Source: CAWBQO01 sp963790965 (GTDB lineage: Bacteria; Bacteroidota; Rhodothermia; Rhodothermales; DASSAV01). From it: a DNA stretch of 64,000 nt. The position numbers were made by a program, and so were the translations under genes. The notes below the pieces were generated by a model that did not search any database, was not told the origin of the DNA, and saw only the letters and a program-made list of their open reading frames with translations. Every line of letters begins with the position of its first letter. Within the stretch, counting starts at the first letter, position 1. Of the stretch, positions 44,586 through 52,819 are shown one piece after another. The stretch spans positions 186,001 through 250,000 of the forward strand of contig CAWBQO010000001.1 of NCBI GenBank assembly GCA_963790965.1, in the 5' to 3' direction.

Positions 44586-46109
44586 TCAAGACGCGACGCG
44601 GCCGCCGCGCGGAAGCGACTGCAAAACCTCGCGCGCGCCGTGGCGAAGCAGTTTTTCGAGATAAGCACCCACGAGAACGGCGAAGCCGGGTATTCCGTGG
44701 AACGCGCCATCCCACAGCGCCTCGTCGGCCATGACGGCGTAGACGAGGTGCGAGGCGGCCTCCGGCGCGGCGTTCTGATGGCGCGCCCAGTGCCGACGCA
44801 CGCCCACCGCGCGGTCGTCTTCGGGGAACCGCGCAGCAGCGTTCGGAGGCTCTCGGAGGTAGGCCAGGTAGGCGGCGAAGCCGAGCGCAAGCCGCTCCGG
44901 CACGCGCTCGAACCGGTCTGTGAAGCTTCGAACACTCGGCGCGACGCGCACTCCCATCTTCATCGTTTGATGAAGCGTGATGTTGCGCAGCTCGTGCGCG
45001 ATGAACGGGTTGGCGAAGCGGTCCAGCACCTCCTCGGCAAAACGCACGGCATCACCGGCGTCGGAATCCAGGCTCGGCACGATCTCTTCGAGCATGACGC
45101 CGCGAATGAACCGACCCATGTCCGGGTCAGCGAGGGCTTCCGACACCGTGCGGCATCCGGCGAGGAGCGCGAGGGGGGTCATGATCGTGTGCGTGCCGTT
45201 CAGAATGCGCACCTTCCGCTCGCGGTATGGTTCGATGTCGCGTTCGATCACCATGCGTGGCGAGACTTGTAGCGAGGATAGTCGCTTCCGGAGCGCCTCG
45301 TCTCCCTCTATGGCCCAGAGGCGGTACGGCTCGGCCTCGATGAGTGCGTCGTCGCGGTAGCCGAAGCGCACGTAGAGGGCTTCGCAGTCCTCGGCGCAAG
45401 GACGGCCGGGTACGATCCGGTCCACCAGCGTGTTCGCGAAAACGTTGGCCGACGCGATCCACTCGGCGCAGCGGAGGTCGGACGCGGATTCGTTTACGAG
45501 TTGGAGCACGATCTTGCGGAGCTTGTCGCCGTTTTTTTCGATCAGCTCGCACGGGAGGACGACAACGCCTTTGTCCGGCGCAAAATCGAATGCCCGCGCG
45601 CGCTCGCAGAGGACGGCCGCGAGCTTGCCGGGAAACGATTGGGGCGGATCGGCATCGATGCGGTCGTCCGGGTCGAAGCGAATGCCGACCTCCGTGGTGT
45701 TCGAAACGACGATTTCGAGCTGCGGCGCGCGCGCAAGCGCAAGAACCTCCTCCCAGTCCGTCGCCGCCGAAAGGGCGCGGGACACGGACGCGACGATCCG
45801 GGCCTCATCCACCACCTCGCCCTCCCTCATTCCGCGGGTGCAGACGGTATAAACCCCCTCCTGCCCGCTCAGCGTCGCCGAACGCCCGCTGCCGGTCGAG
45901 CCAACCATCACGACGCGCCCGCCGAATGTGCCCTCGCGGTTGGCCTCGTCAATGAAGAAGTCCGCGAAGCCGCGCAAGAACACGCCGGTTCCAAACTGCA
46001 GGACCTTTTCGGGCAGGGTGTACGCATCGGGGCGCGGCGGCTCAGCCACGGGGCTGCCGGCGGCTATGCGGCGGCTCAGGCGCGGCAGGTCGGGTGGAAG
46101 GTTGCTCAT
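44586..46109 (-). CDS. uxaB: Tagaturonate reductase (altronate oxidoreductase)
   Basis: A 507-residue mannitol-dehydrogenase-family enzyme. Rossmann motif VLQFGTGVFLRGFADFFIDE (residues about 32-51), then VMVGSTGSGR. The C-terminal domain has KVRILNGTHTIMTPLALLAG with the catalytic-type K-x-x-x-N-x-x-H arrangement and FANPFIAHELRNITLHQTMK. UxaB reduces tagaturonate to altronate, the step before UxaA. It is the first gene of the operon, 49 bp before kdgK. UxaC (isomerase) is not in the window. A MITE lies just upstream of its start. Confidence 0.9.
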   Translation of the reverse strand: MSNLPPDLPRLSRRIAAGSPVAEPPRPDAYTLPEKVLQFGTGVFLRGFADFFIDEANREGTFGGRVVMVGSTGSGRSATLSGQEGVYTVCTRGMREGEVVDEARIVASVSRALSAATDWEEVLALARAPQLEIVVSNTTEVGIRFDPDDRIDADPPQSFPGKLAAVLCERARAFDFAPDKGVVVLPCELIEKNGDKLRKIVLQLVNESASDLRCAEWIASANVFANTLVDRIVPGRPCAEDCEALYVRFGYRDDALIEAEPYRLWAIEGDEALRKRLSSLQVSPRMVIERDIEPYRERKVRILNGTHTIMTPLALLAGCRTVSEALADPDMGRFIRGVMLEEIVPSLDSDAGDAVRFAEEVLDRFANPFIAHELRNITLHQTMKMGVRVAPSVRSFTDRFERVPERLALGFAAYLAYLREPPNAAARFPEDDRAVGVRRHWARHQNAAPEAASHLVYAVMADEALWDGAFHGIPGFAVLVGAYLEKLLRHGAREVLQSLPRGGRVAS

Positions 46110-46114
46110 AAACT

Positions 46115-46289
46115 TAGCAGGCTGTTGATTTACTATCGATGGAATGCGCTGCAGACATTTGAGACGATGTACGCGACTGAAACGCCGCCTAACACCCCCT
46201 TGAATCCCCCTCAGGGGGAGGTTGCGTGGGTGCTTTGGTCCATATGGTCAGCTACATAAGGCGCTTTCGATTCTTTCGACGGCCGCTTA
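46115..46289 (+). mobile_element. MITE copy G
   Basis: Left end TA-GCAGGCTGTTGATTTACTA at 46115, right end GACGGCCGCT-TA at 46288-46289. The interior is about 171 bp with CCCCCTTGAATCCCCCTCAG and GGTCCATATGGTCAGCTACA. It starts 5 bp upstream of the uxaB start codon. TTAGCAG flanks both sides. Confidence 0.87.
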
Positions 46290-46302
46290 GCAGCCCGGAA
46301 AA

Positions 46303-46330
46303 CAGATCCTTCACTGCGTTCAGGATGACA
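46303..46330 (+). repeat. Short dispersed repeat (AGATCCTTC-CAGGATGACA type)
   Basis: AGATCCTTCACTGCGTTCAG followed by GATGACA. Similar copies lie at 32264-32292, 32675-32701, 36587-36613, 36769-36794, 47934-47961 and 48229-48254, all in the same orientation. ATCCT and AGGAT can pair as a short stem. Confidence 0.8.
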
Positions 46331-46359
46331 GGTGGGGGTGGTGGAGGGGGTGACGATCT

Positions 46360-46536
46360 GAGGAGGCGGTTGATTTACTTTCGATAGGATGCATCAAAGA
46401 TTTATGGGGCGATGTACGCGACTGAAACGCCGTCTAACACCCCCTTGAATCCCCCTCAAGCGGGAGGTTGCGTGTGTATTTTGATCAATAACGATAGCCA
46501 CATACGACGCCTTTTTTGCTTTTAAACAGCCTATTA
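46360..46536 (+). mobile_element. MITE copy H
   Basis: Left end GGAGGCGGTTGATTTACTTT at 46362, right end TTTAAACAGCCTAT-TA at 46535-46536. The interior is about 173 bp with CCCCCTTGAATCCCCCTCAA. It ends 13 bp beyond the stop codon of the LacI-family gene. The 46110-46549 gap is almost wholly copies G and H and the short repeat between them. Confidence 0.87.
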
Positions 46537-46549
46537 GACGCATAGACAT

Positions 46550-47641
46550 TTACGGGGCGGTAGTCGGGGCGGGGGGATCGGCACCGACGCGGCCGTTGAC
46601 GGAGGCGCTTTTCGCGAAAGGTGCCACGATCTCGGTGGCCAGCACCACCCGCTCGGTCCCTTCGTCTACTGCGATCTCCGGGCTGCGCGACTCCTGCTGG
46701 TGTTCAATTTCGGCGAGGAGCATCGCAACGGCCTTTCGCCCCATTTCGTCGACGGGCTGGCGGATGCAGTAGTGCGGGAAGGTATAAAATTCGTTAAAGC
46801 CGCCGTCGCCGAAGGACACGATCTGGATGGTTTCGAGCAGTCTTCGGTCGGTTTCGGCGAGTGCGGCGCGGATGCCGAGTGCCACCGGGAACGACACCGC
46901 GAAAAACGCTTCCGGCACTCTTCCGGATCGAAGTATGGACTTTCCGGCGGCGTAACCGAACTGCTCGTCGAACGCCCCTTCCGGTACCCACGGCTCGAAG
47001 ATCGGAATGCCGGCAGCCTGAAGGGCTTCCTCGTATCCTGCCCGGCGTTCGCGCCCAATGAGGGTTGCCGGACTGCCGGCGGCGTGTGCAATGCCGCGGA
47101 AGCCTTTCTCTATTAGGAACGAAACCGCCTCGCGCGCGCCGCGCCGGTCGTCCACGGTGACGCTGGAGAAGGGCAGGCCGGGGACCTCGCGGTCGAAGAA
47201 CACCAGGGGCACACGCATCTGGCGCACCTTTTCGTAGATGCCGAGGTCGGGCGCTTCCTGCGACACCGATACGAGCAGGCCATCGACGCGCATGGCCAGC
47301 AGCCGGTCGATGTGCTCGCGTTCGAGGCGCGACTGCTCGTTGGAGACGGCCAGGAGGATGCCGTAGCCGTGCTCGGTGGCGTACTGTTGGACGCTGTCGA
47401 GCAGCGAGGAGAAGAACGTATGGGCGATCTTCGGCACGACTACGCCGAGGACGTTGGAGCGCCGGGATGAAAGCGAGCGGGCGACGAGGTTCGGCGAGTA
47501 CTCCATCTCCGCGGCCAGTTTCTTGACGAGCGCGCGGGTCTCCCGGGAAATGTCGGGGTGGTCGCGGAGGGCTTTCGACACGGTCACTTTCGTGATGTTG
47601 AGCCGCTCGGCGATGTCGATCAGGCGAACACGTTTCGGCAT
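46550..47641 (-). CDS. LacI-family transcriptional regulator
   Basis: A 363-residue regulator. The N-terminal HTH and hinge read RLIDIAERLNITKVTVSKAL, then SPNLVARSLSSRRSNVLGVV, typical of the family. The periplasmic-binding-protein-like domain follows (VDGLLVSVSQEAPD, PLVFFDREVPGLPFSSVTVD). The last 20 residues are low-complexity (GADPPAPTTAP). It lies next to the uxaB-kdgK-uxaA-TRAP operon and is the likely local control, responding to a hexuronate intermediate. A candidate operator is at 47697-47712. Confidence 0.93.
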   Translation of the reverse strand: MPKRVRLIDIAERLNITKVTVSKALRDHPDISRETRALVKKLAAEMEYSPNLVARSLSSRRSNVLGVVVPKIAHTFFSSLLDSVQQYATEHGYGILLAVSNEQSRLEREHIDRLLAMRVDGLLVSVSQEAPDLGIYEKVRQMRVPLVFFDREVPGLPFSSVTVDDRRGAREAVSFLIEKGFRGIAHAAGSPATLIGRERRAGYEEALQAAGIPIFEPWVPEGAFDEQFGYAAGKSILRSGRVPEAFFAVSFPVALGIRAALAETDRRLLETIQIVSFGDGGFNEFYTFPHYCIRQPVDEMGRKAVAMLLAEIEHQQESRSPEIAVDEGTERVVLATEIVAPFAKSASVNGRVGADPPAPTTAP

Positions 47642-47696
47642 GGGACCATGGACTGGCTGCCGCGGAGAGGATCGGCAGCGTCATGAGAACGGGCTA

Positions 47697-47712
47697 ACTT
47701 TACCGGTTAAGA
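47697..47712. promoter_or_regulatory. Candidate LacI-type operator
   Basis: ACTTTACCGGTTAAGA is an imperfect palindrome with a central CG (six of eight positions match), the usual form of LacI-family operators. It lies 56 bp upstream of the regulator's own start, consistent with autoregulation. I found no second clear copy in front of uxaB or uxuA. Confidence 0.35.
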
Positions 47713-47834
47713 AGATACAACGTTCCGTTCTGTTCCGCAACCGGCGGCCGGATGCCTGCGCAAATAGAGGCGGCGGGGCGTTGGTTTTCTTGTTCGCGGC
47801 GGATGTCAGTCTGGGGGCGGATGCTTTGCAGGGT

Positions 47835-48148
47835 TTGACGCAGAGGCGCGGAGGCGCGGAGAGTTTTTCGCCGTGATGTTCGCGGCCGCGGCGTGGGGGC
47901 GGCGACGTGTCTGGGCCCCTGTTATGATAAAGGTAGATCCTTCACTCCGTTCAGGATGACAGCCCGGGGGCGAGGCAGAGGTCGGCGGGCGGGCGGTGTT
48001 GTTCTTGTCTGGGGCGGCGGGCAGGCGGGGGGTGCGTGGTTGCCCGGTGAGGAGGTCCCTCCGCGCGGCGGCGGGTGGGGTGGGGTGGGGTCGTGATGAG
48101 GGCGCGTGGCGCCGCCTTGGTCGGGATGACAGTCTGGGGGGTCGGTGT
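47835..48148. repeat. Diverged copy of the long GC-rich repeat
   Basis: Carries in the same order as at 32151-32899: GACGCAGAGGCGCGGAG, an AGATCCTTC motif, GTTGTTCTTGTC, GTGCGTGGTTGCCC, GAGGTCCCTCCGCGCGGCGG and CGCCGCCTTGGTCGGGATGA. A further fragment with ATGTATCGTGCCCCTACTG follows to about 48254. The 47642-48432 gap holds these repeats and the operator only. Confidence 0.8.
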
Positions 48149-48432
48149 CTTTTGTTTTGGGGCTGCGATTTTGTGGGGACGCGGTCATGTGGGGGCATGA
48201 TGTATCGTGCCCCTACTGTGATAAAGGCAGATCCTTCGCTGCGCGCAGGATGACACTCCCAGCGGTGGGAGGATGACGGGCGGGCGGGGGCACGGGCGGG
48301 GCGGCGGGGTTGGCGGTTGTGGGGCGGCTCGGTGGGGAGGTGGGGGTTTTGGTTTGGCTTGTTTCGTTGATCTGCGAAGTACCTTATTATGGACGTGATC
48401 AAGCTGCCTTTATCTGTGCACAGGTGACACCG

Positions 48433-49785
48433 ATGGCGATCCCGATCGAGCGCCGGTCTTCTTCCCTTCGCAACTCGCAGATGCTGCGGCTGGTCATTAT
48501 CGGCGTTCTGGTGCTGGTGCTGCAGATTCCCGTTCTCATGATCAGCGGACTCGTTCGCGAGCGGCAGCAGAGCAGCCGGGAGGCGGTTGAGGAGGTGTCG
48601 GGTAAGTGGGGGCGGCAGCAAACGATCACGGGGCCGGCCCTTATCGTCCCGTACCTCCACACCTTTGCGCCGCCCGCGTCGGGGCGCGAGACGCCTCCGC
48701 GTTCGGAGTGGCGGCAGGCGGTCATTCTCCCCGAAACGCTCGGCATCGACGCGGCGCTCCATGCCGAACGGCGGCGGCGCGGCATCTTTAGTGTTCCCGT
48801 ATATGACCTCCAGCTCGAGCTTAAAGGCACCTTTGATCGTCCGGATGTGTCGGCGCTCGGGATCGACGAGGGTGCGGTGGCGTGGGAACGCAGCCTTCTT
48901 GTTGTCGGCATTTCGGACGCGCGCGCCATCCAGACGGAAGCGGTGCTCCTTTGGAATGCCCAGCCGGAGGCGTTCCTGCCCGGCACGGCCGACCTTGCCG
49001 AGATACCGGCGGGCATCCATGCGCCGGCGCCTCTCGCCGAGGGAACGGAGTCGTTCAGCTTCTCTTTTCCCCTTGCACTGAATGGCAGCACGGGCGCTTA
49101 CTTCATGCCCTTCGGCAAGAGCACCGCGGTGGATCTCACGTCGAACTTCGCCGATCCCTCCTTCCAGGGCAACTGGCTGCCGGTTGCGCATGAGGTTACG
49201 TCGGAGGGCTTCGAGGCGCGGTGGGCGATCCCGTTCCTCGGCCGCAACTACCCCCAGGCGTGGCTTTCCTCGGCAGAGAAACAGATGTCCATCGGCGAGT
49301 CGCGCTTTGGCGTGGATCTCGTGAGCACGGTCGACCACTACCGCATGGCCCTGCGAAGCATCAAGTACGCCGGGCTGTTCATCCTGCTGACCTTCGCGAC
49401 CGTCTGGCTCATCGAAGTGCTGGCCGGTCTCGATGTTCACCCGATCCAGTACCTCTTACTCGGCGCGGCGCTTTGCGTGTTCTACTTGCTCGAACTCTCG
49501 CTATCGGAGCATCTCGGATTCCCGGTGGCTTATGTGCTTGCGAGTCTGCTCATCGTCGCGATGGTTTCCTTCCACGCCTATGCGATGCTGCGCGAGCGGC
49601 GGCGGGCGGCGGTGGTGGGCGTGGGGGTCGCGCTGCTCTACGCTTTCCTGTACCTTCTGCTGTTGAACGAGGATTATGCGCTCCTGATCGGCTCCATCGG
49701 CCTCTTTGCCTTCCTCGCCGCCATCATGGTTGCGACCCGCAATATGGACTGGTATGCGGTGGGCGCGAGGCAGCCTCAACTTTGA
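48433..49785 (+). CDS. creD: CreD-like inner-membrane protein
   Basis: About 450 residues from the Met at 48433 (MAIPIERRSSSLRNSQMLRL). The upstream frame to 48310 runs through repeat sequence and is excluded. One N-terminal helix (LVIIGVLVLVLQIPVLMISG), a periplasmic region with GRQQTITGPALIVPY and HAERRRRGIFSVPVYDLQLE, then five or so C-terminal helices starting at IKYAGLFILLTFATVWLIE and including HPIQYLLLGAALCVFYLLEL. All are hallmarks of CreD, a cell-envelope protein of unclear mechanism. No creBC genes are nearby. Confidence 0.9.
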   Translation: MAIPIERRSSSLRNSQMLRLVIIGVLVLVLQIPVLMISGLVRERQQSSREAVEEVSGKWGRQQTITGPALIVPYLHTFAPPASGRETPPRSEWRQAVILPETLGIDAALHAERRRRGIFSVPVYDLQLELKGTFDRPDVSALGIDEGAVAWERSLLVVGISDARAIQTEAVLLWNAQPEAFLPGTADLAEIPAGIHAPAPLAEGTESFSFSFPLALNGSTGAYFMPFGKSTAVDLTSNFADPSFQGNWLPVAHEVTSEGFEARWAIPFLGRNYPQAWLSSAEKQMSIGESRFGVDLVSTVDHYRMALRSIKYAGLFILLTFATVWLIEVLAGLDVHPIQYLLLGAALCVFYLLELSLSEHLGFPVAYVLASLLIVAMVSFHAYAMLRERRRAAVVGVGVALLYAFLYLLLLNEDYALLIGSIGLFAFLAAIMVATRNMDWYAVGARQPQL

Positions 49786-49934
49786 GCGTAGGGATTCCCT
49801 CTCAGGCGTATGCGCCAAAGACGCATGAACGCTTTACCGATTCTTAGTGGGGGACTTTGCAACAGTATGGTAGTTTCTCGGCAACAACTGGCCGCGAGCG
49901 GTTACCTCGCAGCGGAACTGGCACGCAGGAGTTT

Positions 49935-50540
49935 ATGCAGCCTACAGTAAATACAGCAATTAGCAGCAAGATCGGCCTCTGGCTTCCGGCGTTCTTCGCC
50001 CTCAGCCTCGCCGCTCTTCCGGCCGCCGCGCAATCGGACGTGCGCCTTGACCAGCCGAGCGACAGCCTCGGCGCGCGGGTCGCGACCGACCAGGTCGAAA
50101 GCGCGCCCGAACTCCTCCTCTCCGCACCGGACTCGACCAGCCTCGCCACCGCCGCCGATCAGCAGGGCACCGAGTCGCGGCAGCTCCTGAGCAACAGCGA
50201 CACCGCCATTGAAAGCGTCGAGGAAGACGGCGTGCAGCGCCTCGAGATCGACGGCCTTGTGGTGGACGAGACGCAGAGCAAGCTCGGCCGCGACTTTTAT
50301 GAACTTTTCTACAGTGGATGGCAAGCGCCGCCGGATGCCTTTAACTTTACCGTCGTCGTTCGCGAGCAGCCGATGCCGAACCTCGGTACGCGCATCATGG
50401 TGCTGATCAACGACGAGCTTGCCTTTCAGGCGCAGCTTCAGCCGCGCTACGATGTGATCGAGAATATGGCCCAGCAGGCCGTGGCTTATACTTACCGTCG
50501 CCTCCAGAATGGAAGCGGTTCCGCCCAGCGCTTCTATTGA
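49935..50540 (+). CDS. csgE: Curli assembly protein CsgE
   Basis: About 201 residues from the Met at 49935, which has AGGAG 4 nt upstream. The codons from 49857 precede the signal and lack character. A signal peptide (cut near LPAAAQS) is followed by about 70 Ser/Asp/Thr-rich residues not present in enterobacterial CsgE, then the CsgE domain: LEIDGLVVDETQSKLGRDFY, FNFTVVVREQPMPNLGTRIM and LQPRYDVIENMAQQAV. CsgE caps the periplasmic side of CsgG and selects substrate. First gene of csgEFG. Confidence 0.93.
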   Translation: MQPTVNTAISSKIGLWLPAFFALSLAALPAAAQSDVRLDQPSDSLGARVATDQVESAPELLLSAPDSTSLATAADQQGTESRQLLSNSDTAIESVEEDGVQRLEIDGLVVDETQSKLGRDFYELFYSGWQAPPDAFNFTVVVREQPMPNLGTRIMVLINDELAFQAQLQPRYDVIENMAQQAVAYTYRRLQNGSGSAQRFY

Positions 50541-50593
50541 AGCCGGTTTTCGCCGGTCCGCTCCCCGACCAGACGCCTACTTCTTTATAAAAC

Positions 50594-51019
50594 ATGACCT
50601 TCCGACTCTTCATTCTCGCCGCCGCGCTCTTTGCCGTGAGCATCGCCCTCCCGGAGGCGGCCGCTGCCCAGCAGTTCGCGTTCGAGTTTAAGAATCCGGC
50701 CTTTGGCGGCAGCTATCTCAACTATTCGTGGATGCTGCAGTCGGCCGAGGCGCAGAAGGACTATACGGAGCAGCGCGCCGACCCGTTCAACCGCGACCCG
50801 CTCGCCGACTTCCAGAACTCTCTCCAGCGCCAGATCCTGAACCAGCTCTCCCGCGAGCTTATTTATGACCGCTTCCGCGACATCGACCTCACCAAAGAGG
50901 GCCGCTTTGAACTCGGCGACTACACGGTCGACATCGTGCCCGGCCTTGAAGGCATAACGATCACCATCTTCGACGTGCTCAACGGCGGCGAGACCACCGT
51001 CAGCATTCCGAACTTCTAA
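50594..51019 (+). CDS. csgF: Curli assembly protein CsgF
   Basis: A 141-residue secreted protein of normal CsgF length, with signal peptide cut near AAAAQQ. The mature N-terminus FAFEFKNPAFGGSYLNYSWM is the conserved CsgF segment that inserts into the CsgG channel. The helical middle (NSLQRQILNQLSRELIYDRF) and the C-terminal beta part (EGRFELGDYTVDIVP, VSIPNF) follow. CsgF links the nucleator to CsgG at the surface. It lies 53 bp after csgE. Confidence 0.95.
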   Translation: MTFRLFILAAALFAVSIALPEAAAAQQFAFEFKNPAFGGSYLNYSWMLQSAEAQKDYTEQRADPFNRDPLADFQNSLQRQILNQLSRELIYDRFRDIDLTKEGRFELGDYTVDIVPGLEGITITIFDVLNGGETTVSIPNF

Positions 51020-51140
51020 GCCGGCGGCCGGCCTGTAGCAAATCGCGACCTCGAAAATAGTCCGAAGCATCAGACACAAAACGTCCACTTTGCCTCGCAC
51101 CCGACCTTAGATTCTCATCAGACTCTTCTCCCCTCCCCCC

Positions 51141-52526
51141 ATGACGCGCTCCCGGCTAACCTATTCCCTCGGCAGCCTTGCAGTCCTGCTCGGACTCGCG
51201 GCCGGCGGGTGCGCGCCGTACCTGCATCCGTTCACGACCGAGCGGGCGCATCCGGGCCTCCAGAGCGCGAAGTTTGCAGAGCTGACGAGCCTTCCGCAGC
51301 CGCAGGAGAAGATCGTGGTGGCTGTTTACCGTTTCCGCGACCAGACCGGACAGTACAAGGCGTCCGACCGAATGGCGAGCTGGTCGACGGCCGTGACGCA
51401 GGGCGCGACGTCCATCCTCATGCGGGCGCTCGAGGAATCGGCGTGGTTCATTCCCATCGAGCGCGAGGGCCTGAGCAACCTGCTCAATGAGCGGCAGATC
51501 ATCCAGAGCATTCGCGCGCAGCACTCCGGCCCTGACGGGGAGGCGCTCGGACCGCTCCCGCCGCTACTCTACGCCGGACTCCTGCTCGAAGGCGGCATCA
51601 TCGGGTACGACACGAACCTGCTTACTTCCGGCGTCGGCGTGCGGTATTTCGGCGCGGGCGGGTCGGGGCAGATCCGGCAGGACCAGGTGACGATCTACCT
51701 GCGGGCTATTTCGACGCAGAACGGCCGCGTGCTCAAGACGGTGCACACCACCAAGACGATCATCTCGCAGAAGGTGGACGGGAGCCTCTTCCGCTACGTC
51801 GATGTGAAGCGCATTCTGGAGTCGGAAGTTGGCTACACGGTCAACGAGCCGCCGGTGCTGGCGGTGACGGAGGCCATCGAGGAGGCCGTGAAGAACCTCG
51901 TGGTCGAGGGCATTCGCGAGAATCTTTGGGCCATGAACCCGACGGATTCGCTGCGTGCCGCGGAAGTTTTCGCCTCCTATGACGAGGCGCGCGCGGAGGC
52001 CGACGAGATGGACTACTTCGGCCGCATCGAGCGCACGAACCGTCCGGGCCCCGGCATCGGGCTTTTCGGGAGCGCGCTGCTCCTCAGGGGCGACTACCAC
52101 GACGCCGAAGCGCGGCCGGGCGGCGAGTTGACGCTCCGCAAGACGCTCATACCCTCCGTATCCGCCGGGCTTACCGGCTCCTTCGGGCAGCTGGCCGCGC
52201 GGGACGCTTTCGAGCGCAACCATCTTTCGGCCGAGGCCGACCTGACGTGGTACCTGCTCCCTTCGGTGCGGCTCACGCCCATTGCGAAAGTGGGCCTCGG
52301 CTACCTCGTGCAGTCCTACAGCGCCGCTTATCGCGGCGGGCGTTCCGAGTTTCCCTACGCCACGGCGGCGCTCGGACTCGAGTACATGATCTCCAGCCGG
52401 GTGGGCGTCAGCGCCCTCGTCGGCAACGACTACCCCCTGTATGAAGGTTTGGACGGCGTCCGGATGGGGTCGATTCACGACAACGTCTGGTCCTTGAAAA
52501 CCGGCCTGACCTTCTACCCTTTCTAA
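51141..52526 (+). CDS. csgG: Curli secretion channel CsgG with extra C-terminal barrel-like domain
   Basis: A 461-residue lipoprotein (signal ending LGLAAGGC, Cys 24), against about 277 in E. coli. Residues 24-275 are CsgG: APYLHPFTTERAHPGLQSAK, KIVVAVYRFRDQTGQYKASD, ATSILMRALEESAWFIPIER, EGLSNLLNERQIIQS, GGIIGYDTNLLTSGVGVRYF and VNEPPVLAVTEAIEEAVKNL. Residues about 300-461 add alternating strands (GELTLRKTLIPSVSAGLTGS, LTPIAKVGLGYLV, AALGLEYMISSRVGVSALVG) ending in LTFYPF, as in a small outer-membrane barrel. CsgG is the outer-membrane exporter of curli subunits. Confidence 0.95.
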   Translation: MTRSRLTYSLGSLAVLLGLAAGGCAPYLHPFTTERAHPGLQSAKFAELTSLPQPQEKIVVAVYRFRDQTGQYKASDRMASWSTAVTQGATSILMRALEESAWFIPIEREGLSNLLNERQIIQSIRAQHSGPDGEALGPLPPLLYAGLLLEGGIIGYDTNLLTSGVGVRYFGAGGSGQIRQDQVTIYLRAISTQNGRVLKTVHTTKTIISQKVDGSLFRYVDVKRILESEVGYTVNEPPVLAVTEAIEEAVKNLVVEGIRENLWAMNPTDSLRAAEVFASYDEARAEADEMDYFGRIERTNRPGPGIGLFGSALLLRGDYHDAEARPGGELTLRKTLIPSVSAGLTGSFGQLAARDAFERNHLSAEADLTWYLLPSVRLTPIAKVGLGYLVQSYSAAYRGGRSEFPYATAALGLEYMISSRVGVSALVGNDYPLYEGLDGVRMGSIHDNVWSLKTGLTFYPF

Positions 52527-52819
52527 CCATGCCCTGCGCTCACCCAGACCGCCCGAGGAGGCCGAAGCCGTGCGATAGTTAAAGCAGAAAAAAACAGCGA
52601 CCCGAGCGGAGACTCTTTTCACGTCCTGGTCCGGCAAGAGCAGACGTGAAAGGAGACCGAGACCGCCAAGGCCGCCGGCACCCCACAGGTATCCCATGGA
52701 AGTACCATGTAGACTACCTGACGGGTGCGGGCAAGTTCCAAGTACTTGTTCGATGGGATTTAAGGCAGAGTGCCAAGCGTCCCTAAGTACACAACACACC
52801 TAAATCAGGTAGGTAACAC
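52527..52819. other. Intergenic region between csgG and the curlin genes
   Basis: A 293-bp gap. It probably holds the promoter of the curlin cluster, but no clear box stood out. A weak GGCA-GAG-TGCC hairpin at 52764-52774 has the 3-nt loop of the other curlin leader hairpins but only four pairs. Confidence 0.4.

Noticed and set aside
47806..49440. Minus-strand open frame of 544 codons
   Set aside because: Antisense to creD and running into GC-rich repeats; composition is Arg/Pro-rich and without a fold.
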